From contig NC_053040.3 of the NCBI RefSeq assembly GCF_002575655.3, positions 226,314,628 through 226,378,627 on the forward strand: a DNA stretch of 64,000 nt. Reading direction: 5' to 3'. This DNA comes from Aegilops tauschii subsp. strangulata. Lineage: Eukaryota > Streptophyta > Magnoliopsida > Poales > Poaceae. How positions within the stretch are numbered: position 1 is the stretch's first letter; each line of letters opens with the position of its first letter. The translations under genes and the position numbers were made by a program. Of the stretch, positions 22,984 through 32,819 are shown in pieces. The notes under the pieces are model-generated. The model saw nothing but the letters and a program-made list of their open reading frames with translations, was not told the DNA's origin and searched no databases.

Positions 22984-23380
22984 ACTAGTTGGACCAGTAG
23001 GTGGCACACATGCTTTTCGAAATGAATATAGGAACATTAGGTGACCAATTAAACGTTCTATGTTTTAGTAATATGAGCATCATATCAGATTCGTATTTCA
23101 ACACGTAAGCTTTGGAATTATGAGTGGCATGTTGTTTCGCTTGATGGGTTGAGGTCTTGAGGAGCAGCGCTAGCATGACACGAAGTAGTGAAGCACCTAC
23201 GATGATGGTAGTGAATATAAAGGGGGGAAACCATAAGCTTTACGAGTATAGTGATCGTGACATGGCGGATCTGAAGGTGCAAATCGGACAAAGCTACTTC
23301 GCAACCAATGTTTGCGTTCAACTAGCCACTACGATTTGGTACGGACAACAAAAGTAGAGTAAACAATTTAAGATCTATTT
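22984..23380. repeat. Diverged ~360-bp tandem repeat, copy 3
   Basis: It resumes immediately after the LARD-like element and matches copy 1 along its length: GGCACACATGC, GACCAATTAAACGTTCT, AAGCTTTGGAAT, ACGATTTGGTACGGACAA. Before the retrotransposon inserted, the three copies were contiguous. Confidence 0.7.
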
Positions 23381-24350
23381 TCCGGGTGAGATCAATAACT
23401 TAAGCACATATGGAAGAGTACCACCTCTCTTGCGATATCGTGTAGGCCCCTGCTGATACGTTGAGGCTGGTGTGGGTGCGATGGCTGTCGGTGGCGGGGA
23501 AGAAGACTTTAGATGGCAGACGGAAGGGTCGGGGGATAAATCCTGTTGCCGTGGACGAGGCAGTCGTAGGAGCGGCAACGGGAAAGTGGACGACTGCGCC
23601 GATGAAGCGAGACGATGCGATGAAAGGATCCTGGTCCGGCGCCGTGGATGAGAGAAGTCCATCTCTTGAAGTGGACGACGGGGTAGGGGTAGCGGCTCCG
23701 GCAAGGTGGAGGATGGGGTGGCGGACAGAGGAGGCTGGCCGAAGTGGGGAGGTTCTCGTGGCGCCGATGGTGTATGAATGGGGAAATGGAGGGGGAGGGG
23801 GGATCTCAAAATTTGGGACGCACTTGTCTGAAATGTGGGAAAGTTGCGAACTTATCCCCCGTTTAAAATTTCAGACATCACGTCGGTTGGGGATAGGACG
23901 GTCATCTCGCATCTCCCAAATATTTGCCGGTAACGATTTCGGGCGAGGAGAGGGTGTTTTGCCGCCCACGGTTGGCCCCCACGGTGTATGAACGGGGCTG
24001 ACAGGTAGGGCGGTTGTGTCACGTCTGAGAGAAGTTACACATCTGCCCTATTTAAAATATTAGCCTACATCAATTTCGGACGAGGAGAGTTTGTTTTGCC
24101 GCGCACCGTGGATGAATGGGGAAATGGAGGGAGAGACACATGTCTTTCGGACGAGCTTGAATCAAATGTGTTTTGCCGCCCACGTTTGGTGCCCACTGTG
24201 TCTGAATGGGCTCAGAGGCCATCGTGTCACGTCTGATTGAAGTTACTAGTCTACCCCTATCGACAGCAGTGTAAATCTGGTCGATAAGGATGTCAAGTGT
24301 CAAGGGTAAACAGTAATTTCCATCTCGCAAACACTTGCTTCGGGCAGCCC
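23381..24350. other. GC-rich stretch with internal direct repeats; no supported gene
   Basis: A GA(C/G)GAGGAGAG...GTTTTGCCGC block recurs near 23,943, 24,080 and (as GTGTTTTGCCGCCCAC) 24,166. GTGTATGAATGGGGAAATGGAGGG recurs near 23,770 and 24,110. A 176-codon plus frame at 23,461-23,991 has no recognisable domain and looks like composition-driven low complexity. The stretch could be the promoter or a shuffled duplicate of nearby DNA. Confidence 0.45.
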
Positions 24351-24821
24351 ACAAATGATAGTGGGTGTTTAGCCGCTTCGTTCAAAACTTGGGAACTAAA
24401 TCCAAATCCAATTTGACAGTGTAAATCTTAGCATTCACGTTTGCCCTAGGCCCTGGCAACTAAATCCAAATCCAATTTTTATTCGATTACGAATATCCAT
24501 AGATAATTCTACGTTTTGTTATTTATTTCTTCAAAACCACAACAAAGATTTATTCCACCTTTATATATGATTATGATTTATAAAATGCCGTGATCTTCAA
24601 ATTAAGTAGGTTGGATACACTTTGAGTCAAACAGTTATTTCATCCAATACAATATGCTCACACGAAAAATAGTTCACCTTATGTCAATCATACAAGTACT
24701 GAGGATTACCTCGCCTAAAAAATTCGGATCATTACAACACATGGACAACATAGGGGGTCTTACAACATAATCCATTCAGAGACATGACACAACATGCAAG
24801 TACAATAATCTAATGACAATT
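24351..24821. other. No gene seen; possible 3' flank of the candidate gene
   Basis: AT-rich DNA without open frames or recognised repeats. It lies downstream (minus strand) of the stop codon at 24,822. Confidence 0.35.
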
Positions 24822-25175
24822 TCAAGTGCTATCTAAAGAAGAACTGGGATTACCCTGGGCTTCAGATAGCAGAAGCAGCAGGACCTCCTCCGTCTTCAAA
24901 TGCAACATTCTTACTTCCTCCAATTCTTGGGTTGCTTGCATAATGCGTGTAGATAATTGCATAATATCCAGCTTCAAGATCAAGATTACCACATTCATGG
25001 CAGCCAAACCATCTCTTTGTGCCTCTAGTAGAGCCTCAAGAACTATAATATATGTGCTCAGACTGCTCTCCGATGGTGTTGCCTCTGAACTGCTACCATC
25101 TGGTAACATGGATGGCGCACTGCTTCCACAAATAGATTCTGGGGTTGTACATTGTGTCCTAGTGTGAACGGCATC
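24822..25175 (-). CDS. Candidate last exon of an uncharacterised gene (coiled-coil tail)
   Basis: On the minus strand, acceptor CCTTTCAG (AG at 25,177-25,176) opens a frame beginning DAVHTRTQCTTPES. It passes a Ser-rich segment and ends with an amphipathic, probably coiled-coil region (LKLDIMQLSTRIMQATQELE, then EEVRMLHLKTEEVLLLLL) before the stop at 24,822. The tail resembles C-terminal ends of plant transposase-associated (Ptta/En-Spm-like) proteins, but this is an impression rather than a demonstrated match. A possible 5' part lies at 26,660-27,345. Gene status is uncertain; no lesion is visible in this exon. Confidence 0.4.
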   Translation of the reverse strand, partial: DAVHTRTQCTTPESICGSSAPSMLPDGSSSEATPSESSLSTYIIVLEALLEAQRDGLAAMNVVILILKLDIMQLSTRIMQATQELEEVRMLHLKTEEVLLLLLSEAQGNPSSSLDST

Positions 25176-26659
25176 CTGAAAGGTTTCCGCTGGACATAAG
25201 TAAGAGATAGTTATCGCATGATCCAGGCAGTAAGCTTACATGGTAAACGGCGTACGAATTATTGTCGAGCATGGCAAGCTATATTTAAATGGTTCGAAGC
25301 AGCATCAGCCGAAAAGAAATTAAAATGGTAAGATGAAACTAGGGATGTAAGTGGCAAATAAATGACATGCGCCAGTCCCATCTAGTTAGTTTTTGCTAGC
25401 TCCCTAGTTCATTTTCCTCAAAAAACAAAAACTCTTTTGAACTATCATACCACTAGTGGACTTTAATCGGGATTAAACGGGACCCAGTTGACATCCCTAG
25501 TTGAAAGGGAGTGTACCACCGCTATATTTAAGTTGCCAAGGCATCTAGTAGTTGAAATAATCGGAGAAAGCACTTAACAGTGTGGCCTCATATAAACTAC
25601 GAAGACAGTCTTGTGATGAAGTTCAGAGGAAAATTTAAGGACTTAAATGAACTAGGCATGCATTTCTTTACGATAGTACAATAGGCACTGCTGACATATT
25701 GGCCAACTCAGGTATAGCATAACAAGTAACAAACAAGCATTCGAATCAAGCAATACAGCAAAGCAGACAACTGAACTATTTGTTATTCTATAGGATTACA
25801 GGTTGAGGGCACAAGCCAAGAAAGCAGCCCACACGCATTACATTTCACATGTACTAAAACACACTGGCTTGCCATATGTTGCTGTGAAGCCTCGCTACAG
25901 TTGCAATGTTCTTTGAAGATATCGTCAGCATCCCGCGGTTGCAAATCTACTTGTTGTAGTTTATTCTGCACCCTCTATTTAGGTAAAATTAATTTTAATC
26001 GCATGCACTGGTTCGAATTGATCATCCATGGTTCATCTAAACTAATGAAAGAAGGGTGTGTGCATACACAACAATATATCTGCTTCCCTCTATTTTTATG
26101 CTTGTTCGAGGTGCCAGCCCCAAAAGAACAAATATTTTGCTTGATGAGGTTGGCAGCTCCATAATTAATAGAAGCATCAAATTAGTCATGCAACTTGGGA
26201 GATCAAGAACACACAAAAAAGTAATGAACAAAGGCTCGTAGCAGTGATGTAATAGCTAGCATCAGAAAATGTAGGGTAAAACGAACAAAAACCAGCGGAA
26301 CCAAATGCTAGTTTGCTGATGTGTAATTAAGCATAGAGAACATGAAGCAGTCTGATAGAACCAACAGGTGGCATCAGAACAACACCATTATCATAAATAT
26401 AGCATGCAAGAAGTAAAATAGTAGGCAGTAATATCTAGGAAGTACAGTAATACTTAGGACAAAACTAAAGCATGTTAACTATATGTGCACTGGTATGTAA
26501 TTTAGCACATGTAACATGTTCATTGCCAGAAGTATGGCCCTACAGGTGCAAGCAGAATAACGCGTCTCATGAAAAACTGAATGATGCCCTAAAGAAATTC
26601 AAAGGTGCGGTGCTTATGCTAAGAAAGTGAACGTAGGCGTCGGGCGTTGGATAATAGTA
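25176..26659. other. Probable introns of the minus-strand candidate gene
   Basis: AT-rich DNA with no exon that can be supported by both splice signals and a coding-like frame. Short open frames exist on both strands near 25,780-26,240 but look like chance. Confidence 0.35.
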
Positions 26660-27345
26660 CCTGATTCTCGGCGGCGTATGGGTATCGTTGGCATACTTGA
26701 TAGCTAAGGATCGCCGATGGTGCTCGTGTTGTGGTTGAGTTTGGGCCAGCTGTCGCCGTCGCTGAAGTGGCTCCGGTGCTACGGTTGCGGCGCCTGTCGA
26801 CATACAAGAAAGCTCATCTGTGGTAAGTGAACATTTGCACGATAAAGAGAAAAACCGAAGGAGTACAGATCGAAATAACCTGATGAGGCTGCGGCGTCGG
26901 TAAAGCAGGGCCAGTGGAGTTGAATATGGCGTCCGTGGAGCAGGTCGGGTGCAGTGGATGAAGGCTTCGGCGGGCGCGTTGTACAGTGCTTTCAGTGAGG
27001 TGGATCTGTTGCGGCGGACGAGGGCTTGTATGAAGGGCCAGCGAAGGGACGGACGAGGGAGTCAGTGAAGGGCCTACACTGTGGTGGACGAGGGCGCCGG
27101 TTAAGCAGATCTGGTGCGGTGGACCATGATGGCGGTCAAGGAGATCTGGAGCGGTGTACAAGCCAGTCGCTGAAGCGGCTCCGTTGAAGTGGTGAGTTGG
27201 CAGTTGGGGGTTCCAAGGTGCGGAAGGTAGAACCGTCGGGGTGTGAGGTCCACCGCTGCGGAGGACGACTAGATTCGGCGGCTTGCCGTGGTTGGGGGTC
27301 AGGCAGGGGAAGGGGAGGGGCTCTGGGGAAGAATGTTGGGGGCAA
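26660..27345 (-). CDS. Candidate 5' exons of the uncharacterised minus-strand gene
   Basis: Two GC-rich, Pro/Arg/His-rich frames occur. One starts at an ATG at 27,345 (MPPTFFPRAPPLPLPDPQ). In another frame, codons continue to donor PHQ|GTTATT near 26,880. The other frame starts at the ATG at 26,803 (MSTGAATVAPEPLQRRRQ), ending near donor ATCAG|GTACTA at about 26,662. Sharp loss of GC content outside the stretch and plausible donors suggest first exons, but which frames are used is unclear. The internal sequence is itself repetitive (GAAGGGCC.../GACGAGGGC). No function is recognised. Confidence 0.3.
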
Positions 27346-27371
27346 AGAGGGGAAAACAATGGAGTTACCAA

Positions 27372-28050
27372 AGCAGCCCTTTTCCGTTCATGTGGCAGGG
27401 GTAAAACAGGAATATCGCAGGGCTAAACTTTCGGGCGCGGGATATTTCGATGTGAGCGGGAAGTTTGAAAGCTTTTGGTGAAATTATATTCTGCTCTTGT
27501 ACGGTCGACTATGATATCATGGCTGAGAATTTGTTTGTATTGCACGAAAAAAAAGTGCAAGTTTTGAAAATCAATGTCTCCAACTCGAAACTTAGATTCT
27601 CCATTCAATTCAAATATGGATCATTGAGCTACTACAAGCAAATACCATCATATGGTCCAATTCAAATGAAATTCCAAATGTGTTTATCCTAAATATGATG
27701 ACAAAAGCAAAAAATGTGTATGTGTATGAATAAAGTGGATGATTATAAAGTTTGAACATGCCCGTATGTGTATATCTCTAGGTTTGATATATGAATTTGA
27801 AATCACGAAATCCCGGCTTAAAAATGTACCTCCGTTTAAATGAATTACAAAAGCTAATGATGGAGTCAAATTCCAAAATTCCTATCTTAGGTTTGTAATT
27901 CTGGTACATCAAAGTATATCACGCATGTTCAAAAGTATCGTTATCTCATAGTCCAAACTGTGAAACAAATTGATCAAGCTTGAGTGCACACACTATTGAC
28001 CATGTATATCTCAGTTACGCTAAAGTCCCTCAAATATAGACACCTCACTC
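27372..28050. other. No gene seen
   Basis: AT-rich intergenic DNA upstream of the candidate minus-strand gene. No transposon ends recognised. Confidence 0.35.
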
Positions 28051-28054
28051 TTTA

Positions 28055-29210
28055 TCTGAAGCCAACCCCCCCCCCCCCCGCGCGCCCCTCGTCTCCCACC
28101 CCCCACCCCTCGTCGCCCACCCCCCCCCACACACACACAAAAAGAAGTCGTTCTCTCCCCCAAACACCAACACACGAGCACATTAACACCCCTCTCTCTT
28201 ATAAAGTCCAGACCCCAATATAGGTCTCTATCACTTTGTCTCTTGGGCATGCACACATCTCTTCCCCCACTCTCTAGCTAGGTCTCCCGGCATCTCTCTT
28301 TCCCAAGCACACACACTATGTAGAGTGTATCTTTCCCATACACACAAAACGTCACCCCCAAACGTCTATCTCCCTAGTTATGTGCTTCTCGCACCCTCAC
28401 CTCACACACCACCCCCACTGCAAAACAAGCACACTTTGTCTCCTTGTGCACCACTCTCCTCTTTCTATCTCTCCCACATGCGGACCCGCCCCAGCTCCTC
28501 CCTGTATACATATATGCCGTGACTCTTTCCATAGCTCCCTAATGTATCATCGTTCTCGATCTCGCACATTGTTCTCTACACCATCTATTCTAGATCTCTC
28601 ATGAAGTCCCTATCACACACACGATGACTCGCTTCCCTTGCGTCTCCGTACATAGGCCAATTTCAAACAACATCAACATTGTCTCTCTAGCTATACGCCA
28701 TTTATGGACACAAACGCCCCCTCTCTTCCTCTCTCTCTCTCTCCGTTGCTAGCTCTCTCTCTCTCTCTCGCTCTCACACCCCTCTCCCACACACAATCGA
28801 TGTCTCTTCCAAATAGTCTGCTCCCCCCGCCCGCACCCATGCTATCCCGCTACTACACATGTCACACCATTCCCCCTTCCCTTATACTAGGTTTACATCA
28901 TTAGTGGTCTCTCTACTCCACATACACACACTCCCTCTCACACACAAACGCACGCACAAACACACACAGACACGCACAAACACCCATTAATCTGGATCCT
29001 CATCTCTCCCCATGTCCGCATGTGTATCCCGCACACTCACTCTCTAATTATGTATATGTGTCTCCACGTTACACAACACAAAGCCCCATGTACATGTCTC
29101 TCTCTATCCTCCACACACATAGACACAAAGAATCTATTATCATTGCCTCAGTCTCTAGACATATCACACACGCACGCTGCCTCTCTCTCTCTCGCAAACA
29201 CGCTCAACAA
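28055..29210. repeat. CT/CA-rich low-complexity tract
   Basis: Extended pyrimidine-rich sequence on the plus strand: a C run at about 28,066-28,079, then repeated CACACACA, CTCTCTCTC and TCTCCC blocks for over 1.1 kb. Every apparent open frame here is rich in Ser, Leu, Pro, His and Thr and is a by-product of composition. It may be a degenerate microsatellite-derived repeat. Confidence 0.75.
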
Positions 29211-29289
29211 GGGTTTCCCCGTGAATAACTTACCGTCTATTCATCAACAGTCGTGGCAGTACGGCGAACACAAGACGTGAAAAAAGAAT

Positions 29290-29460
29290 AAATCTACACG
29301 TGCTTAGACCACCTAGTATGACTACTAGGACTAGAGCAAGCCAAAAAGCGCGCCGCCGTCACCCCCTCCTTATCGGCGACGGGAAAACCTTTGTTTTACA
29401 CAGTCAAGAAGTCATTGTGCTAAGGCGTCACATGCTGAGGCGTTGAATAGAATGTAGATG
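29290..29460. repeat. Fragment resembling a dispersed Triticeae repeat
   Basis: GAGCAAGCCAAAAAGCGCGCCGCCGTCA...ACAGTCAAGAAGTC resembles a block I recall from many wheat intergenic regions. Class and boundaries cannot be assigned from this sequence alone. Confidence 0.25.
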
Positions 29461-29514
29461 CTAGTTTACAGAAACAAGTATCGATAATATGTTTGTATCT
29501 CCATACTTATATTT

Positions 29515-29930
29515 CTTCTCTTATAAAAAACTGAGTTGGTGATGATGGTACGCGTGCCATCTTGCATTATAGACCGTCCGATCTATATCTGACTGATGGA
29601 AATTAAACTAAAAGATACCCGCACCCCTCTCCACAGTTGCAGACAAGGCCTTCCCTCGTTCATCCTTATCTCCAACAACCTCATTGTTGAGCAATTAAGA
29701 AAGGAAGCCTCTGGAACAAACTGGCCTGGTGGCCGCTGCCGGCGTCGTGAATCCCCATGCCTCCGCTCAGTCCGACCACCAATCACCACCACGCCCCACT
29801 CCTCTTCACCTTATCTCTTATTTCTCGAGATATCATTAGTTTTTACACATGGGATTACTCCCGCATGGGTTACGATTTTTTTATTAAAAAATGCATCTTG
29901 ATATTCCGTGCAATGCACAGATCTTGCTAG
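29515..29930 (+). mobile_element. Non-autonomous Helitron-like element 1
   Basis: The 3' end reads CCGTGCAATGCACAG then ATCTTGCTAG. A small hairpin (GTGCA/TGCAC) lies about 10 nt before the terminal CTAG and a T follows, the standard Helitron 3' structure. The 5' part (AACTGAGTTGGTGATGATGG) is shared with the next element at 29,950. The 5' TC boundary is approximate. No protein is encoded. Confidence 0.55.
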
Positions 29931-29933
29931 TAC

Positions 29934-30268
29934 TCCTACAGAAGACTAAGTTGGCGATGATGGTGTGTCCGCCATCCGTTGTTTGTGACCATTAGATCTA
30001 CATCTAACGGCTGTGAGGTAAGTTGTTGCCTTTTCTCACAAACATCCCACTTGTCTACCAATTTGCAGAAAAACCCATAATTAGTATCTTAAAACCAACC
30101 ACATCCCTCCCTGACCTCACCAAAACAGCCCAAGGAATATATTCTAATTGAAACATAATATATCTCTAGTGATATATATATATATCAAAATTAGAGTGTT
30201 TTGTATCAAGTTTGTGAATAAGTATTATTCTAATTATGATTCGTTGCAACGCACATGAACATTGCTAG
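29934..30268 (+). mobile_element. Non-autonomous Helitron-like element 2, directly adjacent
   Basis: It begins TCCTACAGAAGACTAAG TTGG within four bases of the end of element 1. It shares its 5' block (AAGTTGGCGATGATGG) and ends CGTTGCAACG...AACATTGCTAG, followed by TA. The CGTTGCAACG palindrome before CTAG is the hallmark of many grass Helitrons. No protein is encoded. The head-to-tail arrangement suggests tandem rolling-circle products or one element inserted next to the other. Confidence 0.6.
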
Positions 30269-31235
30269 TATTTCCAACCATGCAAATTTTTCCCTAGTAT
30301 TCCATAGTTTCGAGTTTTCCATCAAGATATTAGTCACTCATGGTTGATATTTACTTTCAATCATGTACCCATATGCACTATGTAACTAGCCTTGCTTATT
30401 GGGTTCCAAAGCTTAACTTTCACTCCTACTTACAATATGTAGAGTATTTCACAAAAAACTACCACTTTCAACTAGCCCTAGGAAGAATCTATTGTACAAA
30501 AAATAGCAAAAACATACCCAAAATTTCTTAATCCACGCCAAAAACTACTACCTACCGATTAGGTTAGTTTAAACCCATTTATGACAGGGTTGGCCCACAC
30601 GTCCATGCTGACGAGGCGGCTTAAACCAACACATTTTGTTTGGCCGTTGACACGAGGGACCCACATCTGACCTTCTATCCTGTTATTCCCCCTCAAATCA
30701 TTATTTTTCCTGAACATTACTTCAAACAGTACTGATGCGTGTTCGTCGGTGGCGCCGGTGATGAGCGAGTTGGCCGCCACTCCGCCGGATGGGCCGGACA
30801 CCGCGCTGGCCTCCACACGGGTTGGCAGGCTGGCCCGAGCGTGACTCACGAGCGAACAAGCCGCCGCGCTGGCCATCGCTCGAGTCAGATGGCTGGCCTT
30901 AGCGCGGCGCGTGCGAGCAAGCCGCCGCGCTGCCGTGCCAATCTGGCTAGCAAACCTTGCAGACAAGCAGCTGGAGGGAGCTATCTTGGCTAGCTAGCGG
31001 CCGCGAGCGCCGGACGGAGCTGGCATCCGGGCTGCCACAAGATGGGCTCCATGCCGCCGGCGGTTTTGACCTCGCCTTCTGCCGGCGGCGGTAGCTACGT
31101 CCCATGGCCGAGGATGACTAGGTGGACGGGCCGGAGGTAGGAGGTCACTCGGGGATTTTTGTGCAGACTGACATGTAGGTCCCACAAGTCATAACGCCCG
31201 GTCGAATAGAAGGCGTTGACTTAATGGGCGACATG
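30269..31235. other. No supported gene; GC-rich patch at 30,740-31,150
   Basis: The GC-rich block contains repeated GCGAGCAAGCCGCCGCGCTG and Ala/Arg-rich open frames on both strands (for example minus 30,559-30,966). No domain is recognised and the frames track base composition. A 58-bp segment at 30,493-30,550 is duplicated exactly at 32,545-32,602. Confidence 0.4.
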
Positions 31236-31350
31236 GGCCCTGTTTGGATACTCTAAGTCAGAGGTTAGATTCTAACCCTGAACTAACTCTAACCAAAGTG
31301 GTGTTTGGATGGCAGGGGTAGATTGACAACAAATGTATCCAAACAGGGCC
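31236..31350. mobile_element. 115-bp TIR MITE
   Basis: Terminal inverted repeats GGCCCTGTTTGGATAC (left) and GTATCCAAACAGGGCC (right) match fully, except for a different arrangement just inside. ATG flanks both ends (31,233-31,235 and 31,351-31,353), suggesting a 3-bp target duplication. The CCTGTTTGG terminus is common in grass PIF/Harbinger- or hAT-derived MITEs; the 3-bp duplication favours the former. Confidence 0.7.
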
Positions 31351-32819
31351 ATGGGTTGAAACGTGCCTATAACGGCACTTTGTAGAGTAGTCGTTTCTTG
31401 GTAGGGCTGGTTGGTAAGAGCATGTACAATGGTTGATAAGGTAGTCTTATCTTAAGTCTGCCATGTATGCAAGTGGTAGTAGTTTCTGGGCATTATTAGT
31501 GGTTTCTTGCATTATTAGGGGTTTCTTGTAAGGAACAATGTACTACTAGTGACAAAAGGCGATACTAGGTTGCGTTGTACTCCAACGAGTACTACTAGTG
31601 GTCGCGGGAGTCTATACCTCGTTTTGTGGGTTCGATCCCGGCCGAACGCACGGCAGCCTTTTTTTAAAATAGTAACTTCGCTGCGAGCCAATATTTTACA
31701 CGGGTAGTTTGATTTTTGAAGTCAAACAGATGTGTGGCACCACAATCTGGGTGCACTGGATAGCCTAGCCACGTGAACGGGTTTTCCTTCCCAGCATCTC
31801 GTGGCTCGGGTGCTCGCCCTAGCCGCACCTCGCTTGCAGCTTCCTCATCAGCTAGTAGCATATTTAAACTAGCGCCTCCCAATTAAGCATTAGGAGCCGG
31901 AAAAGCCTGGCGGGGCATTGGGAACTGTGCAATATGGCTCTATACGTAAAGTGCTCTACTACTACTCTGTAGCTTGTGGCGTTGCACGCATGGACTTCAC
32001 TCCATTATCGGTTCTACTATAAAAGAAATTCCTCTTTACATGTTTTTTTTTGAAACGGAGGCAAAAGATTTGCTTCATCTCATTCATAAAGAAGGAACTA
32101 CTAACAAAGTTCAATGAGATCCATTACACCTCCACAAATGGAAGCGAAAAGCCTAGTCTCGCTGTATCAAAAACTCAAATGTTCTGCCCCCGCAGTAACC
32201 GTCGCTGATAAACAGGCTGCTAGTGTGTGCGTGAGAGGAGCGGCTGAGTAGGCCAGCTACGTGAGAGGAGCGGCTGAATAGAGCACCGAGAGTACCCACT
32301 AGGCCACTACGCAGGTGTACTTTCCCTGCATTGATAGTACAGCGATGGTTCTAGAGAAAAGTAGTACCCTCCACTTCCAACTGTAGCTCCTTGGCCCTGA
32401 GATTCAAGAGTTCAAAACTGGTGCACTATACTAGAAGTACAGTACATCACACTACTAGTTGAGAAAGTAATACTAGTACTGCTACAGTACGAGTACGTAC
32501 TCCTCCGTCACATAATGTAAGACATTTTTTGACACTAGTTGGCGTGTACAAAAAATAGCAAAAACATACCCAAAATTTCTTAATCCACGCCAAAAACTAC
32601 TAGCTAGTGCCAAAAATTTCTTACTAGTGCTATTATTTACAGTATAATGCAATCCCATAATGTCCCATAATGCTAGTACTAGATGTAAATAATAGCCTCA
32701 CCCCTTCGCTAAGGAACGATCTACAGTTGGAAGGGACGAGGCCCTGCGGTTACTACGCTCTTATCTCCTCCTCGCCAGTTCCCCTCCCCCCGAAGAGAAG
32801 GCAGTTCGTCGCTGCTCCC
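31351..32819. other. Intergenic stretch with small repeats; no gene
   Basis: It holds a possible Pol III B-box-like sequence (GGGTTCGATCCCGG at about 31,628-31,642) followed by a T7 run, the LINE-like tail listed separately, many ACTAGTA/GTACTAGT short motifs, and one copy of the 58-bp duplication (32,545-32,602). Confidence 0.4.
32043..32140 (-). mobile_element. Possible LINE 3' end (minus strand)
   Basis: A T9 run followed by GAAACGGAGGCAAAAGATTTGC reads on the minus strand as ...GCCTCCGTTTC plus poly(A), a 3' tail structure like that of plant L1-type LINEs. Only the tail can be recognised; no coding region is present. Confidence 0.35.

Noticed and set aside
23461..23991. 176-codon plus-strand frame.
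   Set aside because: No domain, Gly/Arg/Val-rich by composition, open on the other strand too, no splice or promoter context.
28325..29280. Frames rich in Leu/Ser/His with SLSLSL repeats that could be mistaken for membrane proteins.
   Set aside because: Translation of CT/CA microsatellite DNA.
28310..32450. CACTA-like words (for example CACTATGTAG at 28,314 and CACTACTAG at 32,445) as candidate left ends of the CACTA transposon.
   Set aside because: None continues into the CAAAAAAAGACACATCC terminus required to match the right end at 44,804.
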